Shown here: positions 1 through 10,000 of the stretch, piece by piece
How the letters are laid out: every line of letters begins with the position of its first letter
How positions within the stretch are numbered: position 1 is the first letter of the stretch
Origin: Tenebrio molitor
Taxonomy: Eukaryota; Arthropoda; Insecta; Coleoptera; Tenebrionidae
Direction: 5' to 3'
Length of the DNA stretch: 64,000 bases
NCBI RefSeq assembly: GCF_963966145.1
Contig: NC_091053.1
Span: forward strand, 2,294,001-2,358,000
Position numbers and translations under genes: made by a program
Notes under the pieces: model-generated
Database searches by the model: none
Seen by the model: the letters and a program-made list of their open reading frames with translations, nothing else
What the model was told of the DNA's origin: nothing

Positions 1-153
1 CAGATTGACACCATCAGGAGTAAAGTGAAGCCCGTGAGTCGCAGCAAGAACGAAGCGAAGGAGCTTGTCGATAAATGTGTCGTAAAGAAGGAGACGCCAC
101 AGGTGACGGCGTACGAGATGGTGGCTTGTTGGTATCGGAAGAGAAAAGGATGA
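1..153 (+). CDS. Partial Minus-C OBP-like protein, C-terminal exon, cut by left edge
   Basis: The frame is open from base 1 to the TGA at 151-153 and codes 50 residues. It contains the family signature LVDKCVVKKETPQ, followed by a final cysteine in VACWYRKRKG. These match the last two helices, with cysteines 3 and 4, of the four-cysteine odorant-binding proteins that fill the next 17 kb. It differs in strand (plus, so tail to tail with the gene at 840-1272), in its basic C-terminus and in its divergent sequence before the third cysteine. The signal exon and first half lie left of the window. An AATAAA at 187-192 is a likely poly(A) signal. The family binds small hydrophobic ligands in haemolymph or other secretions; the ligand cannot be read from the sequence. 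Confidence 0.8.
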   Translation, partial: QIDTIRSKVKPVSRSKNEAKELVDKCVVKKETPQVTAYEMVACWYRKRKG

Positions 154-839
154 AAGAAATGTTGAAGAGTTATATAATAATTATGAAATAAACATTTGAT
201 AAATTTGTAATGTTTAGCGCTCAGCGCAAATAAACTGATAGAGATGGTTGAACTGTTGAACTCTTGAACTGTTGCCCCAAGTACATATTATGTAGCATTC
301 GAAGCGTCCTGCATTGTTTTCGAATGCAGGCATAGTTAAGTGCAAATAAAAAAAATTAAAGAATTTTTTTTGAAAGTCATACTCCCGAAGATTTCGATAG
401 GGTTCAGATCGGACAAGAAATGTGGCATAAGTATCGGATGTTCAAGTGAAAATAAGGGAGAAATAAAGTTTGAATGGGCAGAAATGGATTTATAAAACAA
501 GAATAAAAAGCCCAGAAAAAATTTACAAATTAGCAGTCTTTCTGTGGAATGGAGATTGTGTAACAAAATTACATGATCAGATGATATAGAAATATTATTT
601 TCTAGCAATTCGCAATTTTTTTACTCCAGTAGTTCACCTCAAATGTCCTGCGGTGTATTGTATAATGAGACGGAGCCTCATCTGGTTAAGCTCAAAAATA
701 TGTTTCATCGATTTTGCTACTTTCCTATGATTTCTTAGATTCTCTCAAGGATCAAAAAATTAATACTAAGTGATTTTCTTTAAATTTATTGTTCAAAAAA
801 ATTTGTCAAGGTTTACATTATTGTCTTCGAGCGATCACA
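154..839. other. Intergenic, convergent 3' ends
   Basis: AT-rich spacer between the plus-strand partial OBP-like gene and the minus-strand THP12-like gene. It holds poly(A) signals for both: AATAAA at 187-192 on plus, and its complement at 785-790 for the minus gene. I see no further gene. Confidence 0.6.
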
Positions 840-1272
840 TTACGACCTGTTATCGTGAACGCACTTAAAGAAGTCGGCTGAGGAGTGCTGAGGAGTGTCC
901 TTCTTGACCGCACATTTGGCAACCAAGGCATCGACCTTGTCCGGATGCTCAGAGTTTTCCTTGAATTTCGTCTTAATGTGGTCCAGTTGGAATTCACCAC
1001 TGGCGTCGATGAATCCGGCTCTCTTCAGGATGCAGAAAGCGTGCTCTTTCAGTTTGGGGTCGTCCACTTCTTCACGGTTGCGAACCTTGTTGAGGGACTC
1101 TTCGGATACTCCAGACTCAGCCTTGCAGGCGTCGCTGTGCTGCTTCAACTTCTCACGAGGTGTTTCGGCCTGGACAGCATCACAATAGAAAATGCGAAAG
1201 AATCGTTTGCAGTGTACTTACGTAGGTCGCGGCGACCAAGGCAACGAGGACAAGACAGAGGAGGAGCTTCAT
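840..1272 (-). CDS. THP12: THP12-like haemolymph carrier protein (Minus-C OBP)
   Basis: Two exons, 1222-1272 and 840-1169, joined across a 52-nt GT-AG intron, give 126 residues. Exon 1 codes the signal sequence MKLLLCLVLVALVAATY. Mature protein begins near AETPREKLKQHSDAC. Four cysteines (SDAC, AFC, AKC, FKC contexts) match the two-disulphide, six-helix fold of Tenebrio haemolymph protein 12 and the accessory-gland B1/B2 proteins, which bind small lipophilic molecules and are related to odorant-binding proteins but lack two of the six usual cysteines. From memory the mature sequence is nearly identical to published T. molitor THP12. The start is fixed by the ATG opening the signal exon, which has a TATA box 64 bp upstream. 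The C-terminus is VHDNRS. Confidence 0.9.
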
Positions 1273-1335
1273 CTTCGGATCTGATGTTTCTCGGTTAGTT
1301 GAAGAAACTATGAGATGTGGAGCGATTTTGGCTGT

Positions 1336-1342
1336 TTTTATA
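1336..1342 (-). promoter_or_regulatory. TATA box of the THP12-like gene
   Basis: TATAAAA on the minus strand, 64 bp upstream of the ATG. The same element, usually in the context CTTATAAAAGCG, precedes most genes of the array at a similar distance. Confidence 0.7.
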
Positions 1343-3753
1343 AGCGGTAATTATCGCGATTTACGTGTAAAACTGCAAAAGTTCATGAGATCATTTATTC
1401 CCAGAATATGAGACAACAGAAAATTTCGCAATGTCAGACGACAAGCAAGATTTGTTGTAAACGATGAGATTGAAGTTTGTTAAGATTTTGTTGGTCAGGG
1501 CTGTTGTATAATATCTACAATTAATATGTTTCCATGTGACCTTAACAAACTAATTAAATTTAATAATGTCACTGATAAAACATATCAGCTCCTGCAGGAA
1601 AAGTTTGTCAACAATCTAAACCAGTAAAACTTCCAAACATATTTTTGTGTATTAATTAACAGCGATCAAAACAAACAAAATTGTATTAAATTTCTTTGAA
1701 AACATTTAAATTTATACAAATCTGCTTGAAAAAAATTAAATTTGACAAATTATCTGGTGGACAAAATTTATTTGAATTTATTACATATATTATTTAAACA
1801 TAATACTGTTGCAGCGCTAAGAACTTAAATTGCTCAAAATGCGAACTGGAGGAGTTAATTGTTTTCAAAAGAAACAAAATGAATCCTCGTTTGTTGGAGA
1901 TTTTTTTTACAAAACGGTTAACATAAAAAACTGTCAATATTGTTTTATTTACAAATTATATTCCTCTGAAAACATCAAAATAACCATTTTCGAAAGAAAT
2001 AATTTATGTTTAACCGTCCTAACTTTACGATAGGATGCGCGCCGCGAACTGTTCCAACTTCGCATGATTTGTATCGAGCCTTCAAATAAATATATATTTA
2101 GTGTAAAGTAATTTTTGTAGGTAATTAATTATTCTCCGGAGTTACACAGGTTACATAGTAAGCTTTTTCCCAATTTCATATTGTCATATTCCGTGGAGGG
2201 GGAATAGGGAGAATGCACTACAAAAATTAAAAATATTTTCTAACCTAATTTTATTTCGTTAAAATGTCAAACGTTTCTTGTGTCATTTTCTACGCTGGAA
2301 AAATGTTGCAAACAATTGAATTTCCATAGGTTGCTCTAAATATAAATTTATTTGAAGGCCCTTTATGTAGATTCGTCGTTTAGCGCCATTGATTAATAAT
2401 TCTTTTAGGTGGATTAATTGAACATCACTTTAACTTGAACAGTAAGTATTTCCATGCGTCTTTAAAAAACAAATTTAATTTGAACATTTTAATATAAGTG
2501 ATATCAACTGTTACTGGAAAGTGATAAGAAATGTAAGCCATTGCTTCCATAATTTTTCCATGTATTAAATACTAAACAACAATCAACATAAATAAGATTT
2601 TATCACCAGCTTCACTTCTGCTTTGATGCAAAAAATGTGGTCTTCAAAACACAAAGAAATATCTCTCATTTTTGGGAGATCTCGCAGTTTGTTGTCATTT
2701 ACTGCACCTTAAAGAGACAGCTTTGAGCTTTATTGATCTGCGGTCATCACTAGAAGCAAAATTAACCGGTAGAGATAATTCTTCGTGGTGGAATCGTCGA
2801 TGTATAATTGGTATCTTACTGATTAATGATTAAGCAAATGACTTGGAAGCAAAACACCAGAATGTCGGAAAATTGAGGAAAAAATCAAAACTGGAAGAAA
2901 AAGGGGAAAATAAAGAAAGAATACAAAATTTGGTGCCAAGATTTATGAAACGACAAAAAAAAAAGAGAAAAGAGAATTGCAAAATACAAATAATCTTTGC
3001 TCAGAATATTATTTTTAGAATTGCGAAAAAACAACAAATAATGGAAATGTTGTAACAAAAATACGTTATCGAATGATATTGTTGTTATTATTTATTCGCT
3101 ATTTTTCTACCTCTAGTACTTCAATGTGTTGTACAATGTGATAAAGCATCAACTAGTTAAAGCCCTTTTCACATAAAAATATCAGCGGAATTTTTAAATA
3201 AATCGCAATATAGCCCTCTTTGAAATTAGGCGCACCCTGTTTCATCATGAATAAATTCTCCTTTTAAATATTGTAAAAATTTTGAAAATGGAAAACACGC
3301 ATTCGACTAAAGCCTCACTTTTTGGCTTTGCCAATTCGGCAACTTTCGACTTCGAAAAAAAAAAACTACCGACTGAAAGTTGGCACCGCTTTTTGTCACC
3401 TGTAGCGGTTATTTTTTTTTATTTACCGCACATTATATTTGTCCTATGTGAAACTCTAAAAAGAAAATTGTCAATGCATTGGTGACATTGCAGGTGTAAT
3501 AGATGGTTCTTTTCTTCTTGGTCGAGGCTCTTCTTAGGGATATGCAATAATGGATCATGGACGGTTCTTTTTCACTTACGTTTATTAATGTGATACACTA
3601 CATATCTGCGGGAGTTGGACCGGAGGTCCCAGCCCGACTTTAACACTGACACTTATCGACTTGGTGTTGATGACATGAGTTTTACGTCTAAGTGTCTTAC
3701 AATAGGGGTTACTACTTATATAGGTGCCAAACTGCACACGACATTCATAATCT

Positions 3754-3828
3754 TGCGGACGTACCTAATATTGCACCACTAGGTACGACATACTTAATAT
3801 TGCAGACGTACATAGTATTGCACCACTA
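3754..3828. repeat. Two-copy direct repeat, 28-bp units 47 bp apart
   Basis: The unit TGCGGACGTACCTAATATTG followed by CACCACTA at 3754-3781 recurs with three changes at 3801-3828. The spacer between them also resembles part of the unit. Confidence 0.6.
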
Positions 3829-4984
3829 CACAGGCAACCAGTTATACACCAGTAAAAATTTACCTGTATGCACGTGACACCGACAGCTGACGTAGGCACG
3901 CGTTTAAACCTCCGTCCGCAGTGACAACATCCAGCAGTGGTCGGTCATCACTATTATTATTTTTTTATTTTAATTGTTCCAATCTGTTGGTTTAGAATAA
4001 TTATAAAATTAGGTAACAAATTACTTATTACCCACTTGTAAGAAAAAAACGAAATTATAAGCTACTGTCATTTATTCGCTTGCATAATGTTATAATTAAT
4101 AATCATTTTTTCAATAATGATTAATTACAATTTTAGAAGAAAATGCTAAAAAGTAATATGTTGTATTGTATAAAGTTTCGAGACTAGCTCTCATAGTCCT
4201 TGGGGAAATATTTCACGACTACGGTAAATCTTCTATATTTTTTCGGGCTATTTACATTTCAAGAACTCCTTAATGTTAAATCGTCAAGCAATTGTTTTAT
4301 TCCTTCGGCAGCTCTGATCGATGTATATTGCTGTTACTATCATGCTTGTCCTCGTATTCCATTTTTTTATTTGATAATACAATCGTCAAATGCACGCTGG
4401 GGCGGAAATCGCATTCTTTGAAGCTAATTCTTTTGAAACATTGTATGGATTCGTCAATGGTATGCTCCACTGAACAACCAATAAAGTGTGGTAATTTTGC
4501 TAAAATATAAATTAGATAATGTACAAGGTAATCAAAAAGGTCTGTTTGTGTTGGTAATGCAATTAAGAACATTTTATATTCGGCTATTTGCAACACTGCA
4601 ACCTGCACTGTTGATTTATTTGACAGATTACTGACAGATGAGAGTAAAAATGAACGGTAAAAGAAAATTAAAATGCAGACCAATTATCTAAAAACCAACT
4701 AAAGGAAATGCTAGAAGTGCCCTCCATTTTGCTTTAAATATAAATTAGCTCTTCTTTTTACGCTTTTGAGCACATTCACCAGCATGTTTAATTTGAAATG
4801 TCACTTGTCAATGATGCGGCTGTCAGTGTCACGCTGTCAACAACCGGAAGTTACTCCAGTTGTACCATTTAAAAATAAAATTCAGTATTACCAACTCAAA
4901 CAGCCCTGCTTGATCACTTGGAACGTTGAAAGACAAACAGGAATTTGTATTAAAACTTACGTTCTCCTAAGTGTGGATAATATT

Positions 4985-5060
4985 TTAATACAGTTTAGCT
5001 TTGGAGGCCATGTTGATTTTGAACTAAGCGCACAACCAGCGGAACGCAGATCGATATAGC
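4985..5060 (+). repeat. Dispersed repeat fragment shared with 9822-9885
   Basis: The segment starting GCTTTGGAGGCCATGTTGAT and running through GCGCACAACCAGCGGAACGC closely matches 9822-9885 downstream of the SINE. It therefore represents the empty repeat into which that SINE inserted elsewhere. Confidence 0.55.
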
Positions 5061-5352
5061 AGAGTGCGCTTTGGACGTAATAATGTTTGTAAACGCTAGA
5101 TGGCGCACCAAAAATAGTCTTGGTAAAGTCACTAGTCTTGGTATATTCTTTGTAGTCATTTCTAAATAAGCAGTTCATTTCTTATTTTAATGAATAAAAT
5201 TAAATTGTTTTCATTTGTAAATTTATTTGGAAAATAACATATAATGTACAAACCAGAGGGAAAAAACATGTGTAAGGTATTGCTGAAATACTGTATTTTA
5301 CATAATTTCTTTAAAAAATCCTTAATTTAAACGAGTAAAGCTTCCAAATATA

Positions 5353-5747
5353 TTAATGTGTCTTACTCTTAACAAGAGTGTTTTGTTGCATACACTGGAA
5401 GAACTCGAAAGCCGAGTTCTGTGGAGTGTCCTTCTTGACGGCACATTTGGCAACTAAATCATCAACCTTCTCTGGATCCTTTAAGTTTTCCTTGAATGTT
5501 GTCTTGATGGTCTCCACTTGGAATTCACCATTGGCGTCAATGAGTCCGGCCTTCTTCAGTAACCTGAAGGTGTATTGTTTAATTTCGGAAAGCGTCCATG
5601 TCTCATCTAAGGACTCCTCCGATATTTTAGATACGTTCGCACCCTGGAGAGCAACACGATAGAAAGTGTGAAAGGGTCAATTTACACAGTACCTACATGA
5701 ACCGCAGCCACCAAAGCAACAACAACAAAACAGAGAAGGACCTTCAT
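5353..5747 (-). CDS. Divergent OBP-like protein lacking the first two cysteines
   Basis: Exon 1 (5697-5747) codes the signal MKVLLCFVVVALVAAVH. A 53-nt GT-AG intron follows, then exon 2 (5353-5643), giving 113 residues. The second exon starts GANVSKISEESLDETW, so about 14-18 residues found in every paralogue, including the first cysteine segment (SDAC), are missing. The second cysteine is replaced in the context YTFRLLKKAG. Cysteines 3 (VAKCAVKKDTP) and 4 (FFQCMQ) remain. The frame is otherwise open and the splice sites are intact. The TATA position reads TAATAAAT-like rather than TATAAAA. It may be an expressed protein with a reduced fold, or a decaying gene still without a stop codon. Confidence 0.7.
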
Positions 5748-6124
5748 CTTCGACGCGATGACTCTCGGTCAGTCAAAGAAACTAAAAAGTGAAGCGGTTT
5801 TGATCGCTGTAATAAATAGTTAGTATCGCGGTTCATACAAGTTCAAGAGATAATTTATTCGCGGAGATTAAGACAACACAGATTTCGCAACGTCCACGAA
5901 ACGCAACAATTGTTGTTAACGACGGGATCGAAGGCTGGAAACAGTATGACCCAGTGATCTTTTCTAATATTTTCAAAAATTGTTTTTAAAAACGAGTAAA
6001 ACTGTCAAATTTTAAATACCAAAACACAACGAATGCTTTGTAAAATGTATTTTGGGTTGCATTTTTACCTGGTCAGGCTCGTCATCTTACACATTAATTA
6101 TGATATGCTCCAAAAGATAATTCC

Positions 6125-6295
6125 AGGATAGCTTCGCATCATATCAAGCAATAAATAAAATAGTGTAGCGGACGAGAGATTGGCGCCTGTTTCGCGAACG
6201 GAGGTGATGTCATCCAGTCTCGAATACAAATGACTCACTATTCTAGCGAGATCGAGAGAGAACTTGCAGAGGTGTGTGCCAGACACGGAGCGTCA
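6125..6295. repeat. Repeated intergenic block, copy 1 (dyad around TCGCGA)
   Basis: Conserved block between paralogues. The core at about 6184-6208 reads GCGCCTGTTTCGCGAACGG then AGGTGAT. GACTCACTATTC and an AGCGAGATCGA segment follow about 40 bp later. Other copies lie at about 8265, 9185, 12040 and 14655. Confidence 0.7.
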
Positions 6296-6383
6296 ATTTA
6301 ATAAATAATTAGTTGTTATTGTTTATTCTCAATTTTTTGTATAATTCTTGATCGTAACATTATATTTACAATAAATTCAACTA

Positions 6384-6725
6384 CTACAAGCGATTTTTAT
6401 GAAAGCACTCAAACAACTTGGCAGATGAAGCTTCTGGACTGCCCTTCTTGACATTTGGCAATTAACCGATCTATCTCTTCCGGATTATTAGAGTTTTCCT
6501 TCAATGTCTCTGCTTTCCCAGTTTGGGATCGTCCGGGTACTCATGGTTCCTTGCCTTAATGAGAGTTTCCTCTTATCAGATGAAACCTTGCTCTTGCAAG
6601 ACTCGCTGTACTTCCTCACCTTCACAAGAGGTGACTCGGCCTGATTGCAAAACATTTAAAAAAATGTAAAACAGGTACGCCGCAACCATCAAACCGATGA
6701 CGACAAGGCAGAGAGGAACCTTCAT
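6384..6725 (-). pseudogene. OBP-like pseudogene (deletions, frameshifts, lost splice donor)
   Basis: The signal exon 6675-6725 is intact (MKVPLCLVVIGLMVAAY). The following 34-bp gap is too short for an intron and starts CT instead of GT on the minus strand. Exon 2 (6384-6640) opens AESPLVKVRKYSESCKS. It then loses frame, lacks about 70 bp covering the second cysteine and the GFID region, and has a second gap removing the AV of CAVKK. The 3' part still reads ENSNNPEEIDRLIAKC and KLFECFHKNRL in shifted frames. Its closest relative is the locus at 10001-10388. A good TATA box at 6788-6794 remains, so transcription is possible. Confidence 0.85.
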
Positions 6726-6787
6726 TTTCTGATCTGATGTGTCTCTGTTAGTTGAAGAAACTGTGAGAAATGCAGAATTCCAATCGC

Positions 6788-6794
6788 TTTTATA
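6788..6794 (-). promoter_or_regulatory. TATA box of the OBP pseudogene
   Basis: TATAAAA on the minus strand in the array's usual context, 63 bp upstream of the pseudogene's ATG. Confidence 0.6.
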
Positions 6795-6984
6795 AAGAAC
6801 AGTTGAGGTGGAAGAACGCAAGAGTTCAACAGATTAGTTATTTGTAGAACTTGAGACGATAAATATTTCGTAACAAGCAGGAATGGTCTCAATTATGAGA
6901 TTACTCTATATCATTTCAATAATGTCAGTCATAAGAGATATTAGTCGTAACTGAATAAGTTTATCAACAAAATATACCAATAAT

Positions 6985-7329
6985 ATCGCGCGTTCAAATG
7001 AAATCCTGAGCTAAGTAGGCGTTGGAAGAAGTAAACCGTTTAGAACAGTGTAAAGTTTGAATTTCCCGCCGTTTGTCACGAATGACATTTGTTTGAACAT
7101 GTTTGTTTTCAGCAAAGGGTTCCCTTAGATATTTACTTCGAGAATAGGAATCGTTAAGTTATTCAATTTTTAATGTAAAATATTGCAAAGAAAGAAAAAA
7201 GAAAGATTTTTAGGCTCTAAATTTTAGGTTAGCTGTCAACATGCTCCAATTAATTTACGCTTTAAAAAAGCACAACAACTGACGGTTTCCAACGCCTTCC
7301 CAGCCCAGGATTTCATTTGAACGCGCGAT
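6985..7329. mobile_element. Inverted-repeat element (MITE-like), about 345 bp
   Basis: Starts ATCGCGCGTTCAAATGAAAT and ends with its reverse complement. Similarity of the two ends extends about 48 bp inwards (CCTGAGCT..GGCGTTGGAA against CCTGGGCT..GGCGTTGGAA). There is no coding capacity. It lies between the promoter of the pseudogene at 6384 and the 3' end of the gene at 7632. Confidence 0.75.
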
Positions 7330-7631
7330 ACTTCCAACTATATCTTCTTCTTCATTTTTCTTCAGTCTCTTCAAAGCCAATTAATTTTTTTTTTAAGATT
7401 ACGATTCAACAAAATTAAATGGGACAAATAACAAATATTTTACAAAAATTCTAGAAGATAACAGAAATACCTACAGATATCTAAACGTCTTGGAAATAAG
7501 TAATTTCTTTTTTAGTCATCTTTGTTTAAATTTATTTCTTAAATAAAAATCCAAGGATTCTGGTGTTTGGAAATATTTATTGTTCAGTAAAAATCTCAAT
7601 TCTCTATAAAATACAATAAACTAAATTACGA

Positions 7632-8060
7632 TTAAAAGTACTCGAGCAAGCACTCCATAAACTTCGAAGAGGAAGACAACGGAGTATCCTTTTTAACAGC
7701 ACATTTATCAACAAACTTTTCTACATTTTCTGGATCACCCGAATTTTCCTTGAATTGCGTTTTCATGAGTTCCACCTGGAAGTCACCCTTGCTGTCAATA
7801 TATCCACCCTTCGTAAGAATGCACAATGCCTGGCGTTTCACTTCTGGATGGTCCAATTTCTTAGTGTTACGAGCCTTGTCGAGGAGATCTTCGGATATTC
7901 CGGATTCGCTCTTGCAAACGATGTGGTACTTTCTCATTTTATCACGAGGCGTGTCAGCCTTAATAACAAAACATTTGAGAAAGTTTTTCTAATTAACGCG
8001 AGTACTTACCCAGGTCGCGGCTACCAAAGCAACAATCACCAAACAGAGCAGAAGCTTCAT
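7632..8060 (-). CDS. Minus-C OBP-like secreted protein (YHxxCKSESG subgroup)
   Basis: Exon 1 (8010-8060) codes MKLLLCLVIVALVAATW. A 51-nt GT-AG intron contains an in-frame stop, so it must be spliced. Exon 2 (7632-7958) starts ADTPRDKMRKYHIVCKSESG and ends MECLLEYF, for 125 residues in all. The four cysteines are in the contexts IVC, ALC, DKC and MEC. With the genes at 8536, 11388 and 13311 it forms a subgroup sharing FVDKCAVKK and a C-terminal LLEY. It is a predicted small helical carrier of hydrophobic ligands, exported by its signal sequence. A TATA box lies at 8093-8099 and a poly(A) signal complement near 7576-7581. Confidence 0.88.
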
Positions 8061-8092
8061 TTTGGTTAACTAAATGCAAAGATTTGGAACGC

Positions 8093-8099
8093 TTTTATA
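8093..8099 (-). promoter_or_regulatory. TATA box for OBP-like gene 7632-8060
   Basis: TATAAAA on the minus strand, 33 bp upstream of the ATG, which implies a short 5' leader. Confidence 0.65.
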
Positions 8100-8264
8100 A
8101 GGCGTGAATTATCGTATCAATGAAAATTAACGAGAGTTCAGGAGATTGTTTTTAACCTACGTTAAAATATAAATGCACAAGATTTGCACAATAGCAATAT
8201 AAGCAACAAAAAACTGTTTATTATTATTTACATATCAAATATGAAGGTTATGTATTTTAAATTA

Positions 8265-8450
8265 TTCTGTCCGGATAGTTTCGTATCACATCAAGCCATA
8301 AATATTTTTAATATAAGTAAAATATTGTAGTGGATAAGGTTTTCGCACCTGTATCGCGAACGGAGGTGATATCATCACGTATGACTCACTATTCGAGCGA
8401 GATCGAAAGAAAGCTCTCGGAGGTGCGTCCCAGACACAGAAAGCAAATTA
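8265..8450. repeat. Repeated intergenic block, copy 2
   Basis: Core at about 8346-8370: CACCTGTATCGCGAACGG then AGGTGAT. GACTCACTATTCGAGCGAGA follows downstream. It lies between the genes at 7632 and 8536. Confidence 0.75.
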
Positions 8451-8535
8451 ATTAATTGGTTCTCTTTATTATTACTTGTTAATATCTCAATAAAAATCTC
8501 AATTCTCTGTAAAATATTAACACAAACAAAGTAAG

Positions 8536-8970
8536 TTACGATGGATAATATTCGAGCAAACACTCGATAAACTTGGACGATGAAGCCAACGGAGTGTCCT
8601 TCTTGACAGCACATTTATCAACAAACTTGTCTACATCTTCTGGATTATCAGAGCCTTCTTTGAATTTCGTTTTCATGGTCTCCACCTGGAAGTCACCGCT
8701 GCTGTCGATATATCCATCCTGTACAAGCAAGCACAAAGCATGCTTTTGCAGTTTAGGATCTTCCACCTTCTTAAACTTGCGGGCGCTGTTGAGGAGATCT
8801 TCCGACACTCCAGATTCATTCTTGCAAATGGTGTGGTACTTGTTCAGTTTAGCACGAGGTGTCTCGGCCTGAATTTCGACACATTTGAGAGTGTTTATCT
8901 GACTTGCACGAATACTTACCCAAGCCGCGGCTACCAAAGAAACAACCACCAGAGAGAGCAGAAGCTTCAT
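8536..8970 (-). CDS. Minus-C OBP-like secreted protein with stop-free 51-nt intron
   Basis: Exons 8920-8970 (MKLLLSLVVVSLVAAAW) and 8536-8868 (AETPRAKLNKYHTICKNESG to LLEYYPS) give 127 residues spliced. The intron 8869-8919 is 51 nt, has GT-AG ends and no in-frame stop, so the unspliced frame is also open from the ATG at 8970 (144 residues). Retention would add 17 residues between signal and mature protein, with an extra cysteine. Four cysteines (TIC, ALC, DKC, IEC contexts) place it in the same subgroup as its neighbour at 7632. The spliced form matches all paralogues and is preferred. A TATA box lies at 9015-9021. Confidence 0.88.
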   Translation of the reverse strand: MKLLLSLVVVSLVAAAWVSIRASQINTLKCVEIQAETPRAKLNKYHTICKNESGVSEDLLNSARKFKKVEDPKLQKHALCLLVQDGYIDSSGDFQVETMKTKFKEGSDNPEDVDKFVDKCAVKKDTPLASSSKFIECLLEYYPS

Positions 8971-9000
8971 TTTTCGATTTATTGTTGTTAACTAAATACA

Positions 9001-9440
9001 AAGATTTTGAACGCTTTTATAAGCCGTGAATTATCATATCAATGAAAATTAACGAGAGTTCAGGAGATTGTTTAACCTACGTTAAAATATAAATGCACAA
9101 GATTTGCACAATAGCAATACGAGCAACAAAAAATTGTTTATTATTATTTACATATCAAATATGAAGGTTATGTATTTTAAATTATTCTGTCGGGATAGTT
9201 TCGTATCACATCAAGCAATAAATATTTTTAATATAAGTAAAATATTGTACTGGATAAGGATTCCGCGCCTGTATCGCGAACGGAGCTGATATCATCACGT
9301 ATGACTCACTATTCGAGCGAGATCGAAAGGAAGTTCTCGGAGGTGGGTCTCAGACACAGAAAGTAAATTAATTAATTGGTTCTCTTTATTATTACATATT
9401 AATATCTCAATAAAAATCTCAATTCTCTGTAAAATATTAA
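9001..9440. repeat. Recent duplication, copy B, with intergenic block copy 3
   Basis: Matches 8081-8519 almost throughout. The dyad block (core about 9265-9290) carries a change in its right arm, AGCTGAT instead of AGGTGAT. The spacer then runs into the SINE-bearing repeat at 9523. Confidence 0.8.
9015..9021 (-). promoter_or_regulatory. TATA box for OBP-like gene 8536-8970
   Basis: TATAAAA in the array's CTTATAAAAGCG context, 45 bp upstream of the ATG. Confidence 0.65.
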
Positions 9441-9534
9441 CACAATAGAACAAACTAAATTACGAACATAGCCACTCGTTTAGACCTCCGTCCGCAGACA
9501 ACATACAGTTAATATAGCATCGCTTTGGAGGTCA

Positions 9535-9821
9535 CCGAGTGGTGTGGCCAAGCGCCTAGCGCGCCACTTTACATTCAGGAGGTCCCGGGTTCTAACCCCG
9601 GTCAGGTGTGGGTTTTTTTTCAGAGGTTTCCCCACACCATCACATCGTGGTATGTCTCATATCACAGATAAGGCGAATGCTGGGTCAGTACCAACCTCTG
9701 CAGTACCTACCACCTTCCTTCCGCACCCATCCACACCGTACCCATCAATGTGGCTGAAAAGGCTCTGGAAAGCCTCAGCAGCCCGCCCCCCTTCGGGGAG
9801 GAATGGAAGATGTATCCTTTC
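9535..9821 (+). mobile_element. tRNA-derived SINE, full length with 12-bp target duplication
   Basis: The head resembles a tRNA gene: an A-box-like TGGCCAAGCGCC (about 9545-9556) and a B-box-like GGGTTCTAACC (about 9588-9598). A tRNA-unrelated body follows, with a T-run, CCACACCATCAC and GGCTCTGGAAAGCCTC. The element is flanked by direct repeats CTTTGGAGGTCA at 9523-9534 and 9822-9833. A second copy lies inverted at 32283-32560. Open frames across it are incidental. Confidence 0.85.
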
Positions 9822-10000
9822 CTTTGGAGGTCAAGTTGATCTTAAACTAGGCGCGCAACCAGCAGAACCCAGATCCACAGACCAATAAGGAATTAAGACT
9901 GTTAAAGTCTTTCTTTGGAAAGATGTAGTAGGTATAACAAAAATCTCAATTCTTTATATAATAATTCTCGATCGTAATACAATACGTGCAATAAATTCAT

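Larger units (their letters stand above)
1343..5352. other. 4-kb gene-free AT-rich spacer inside the OBP array
   Basis: The largest gap in the array. I find no OBP exon, no KCAVKKDTP-type codons in any frame and no other recognisable protein. It contains a short direct repeat (3754-3828) and a dispersed repeat fragment (about 4985-5060). Open frames here are short, AT-driven and without recognisable domains. Confidence 0.5.
8081..8519. repeat. Recent duplication, copy A (pairs with 9001-9440)
   Basis: The upstream and intergenic sequence here is nearly identical to 9001-9440 by eye, with scattered substitutions and small indels. It covers the TATA region, an AT-rich segment, the dyad block and the poly(A) region of the next gene. 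Confidence 0.8.

Noticed and set aside
8375..8614. Minus frame reading VSGTHLRELSFDLARIVSH in the repeated intergenic block, also partly at 6098-6286
   Set aside because: The peptide is similar in two or three copies only because the DNA is duplicated. It is broken in the copies at 12040 and 14655, so conservation is at the DNA level.
9541..9605. Possible functional tRNA gene
   Set aside because: A and B boxes are present, but the arms do not fold as a complete tRNA and the sequence continues into a SINE body with target duplications.
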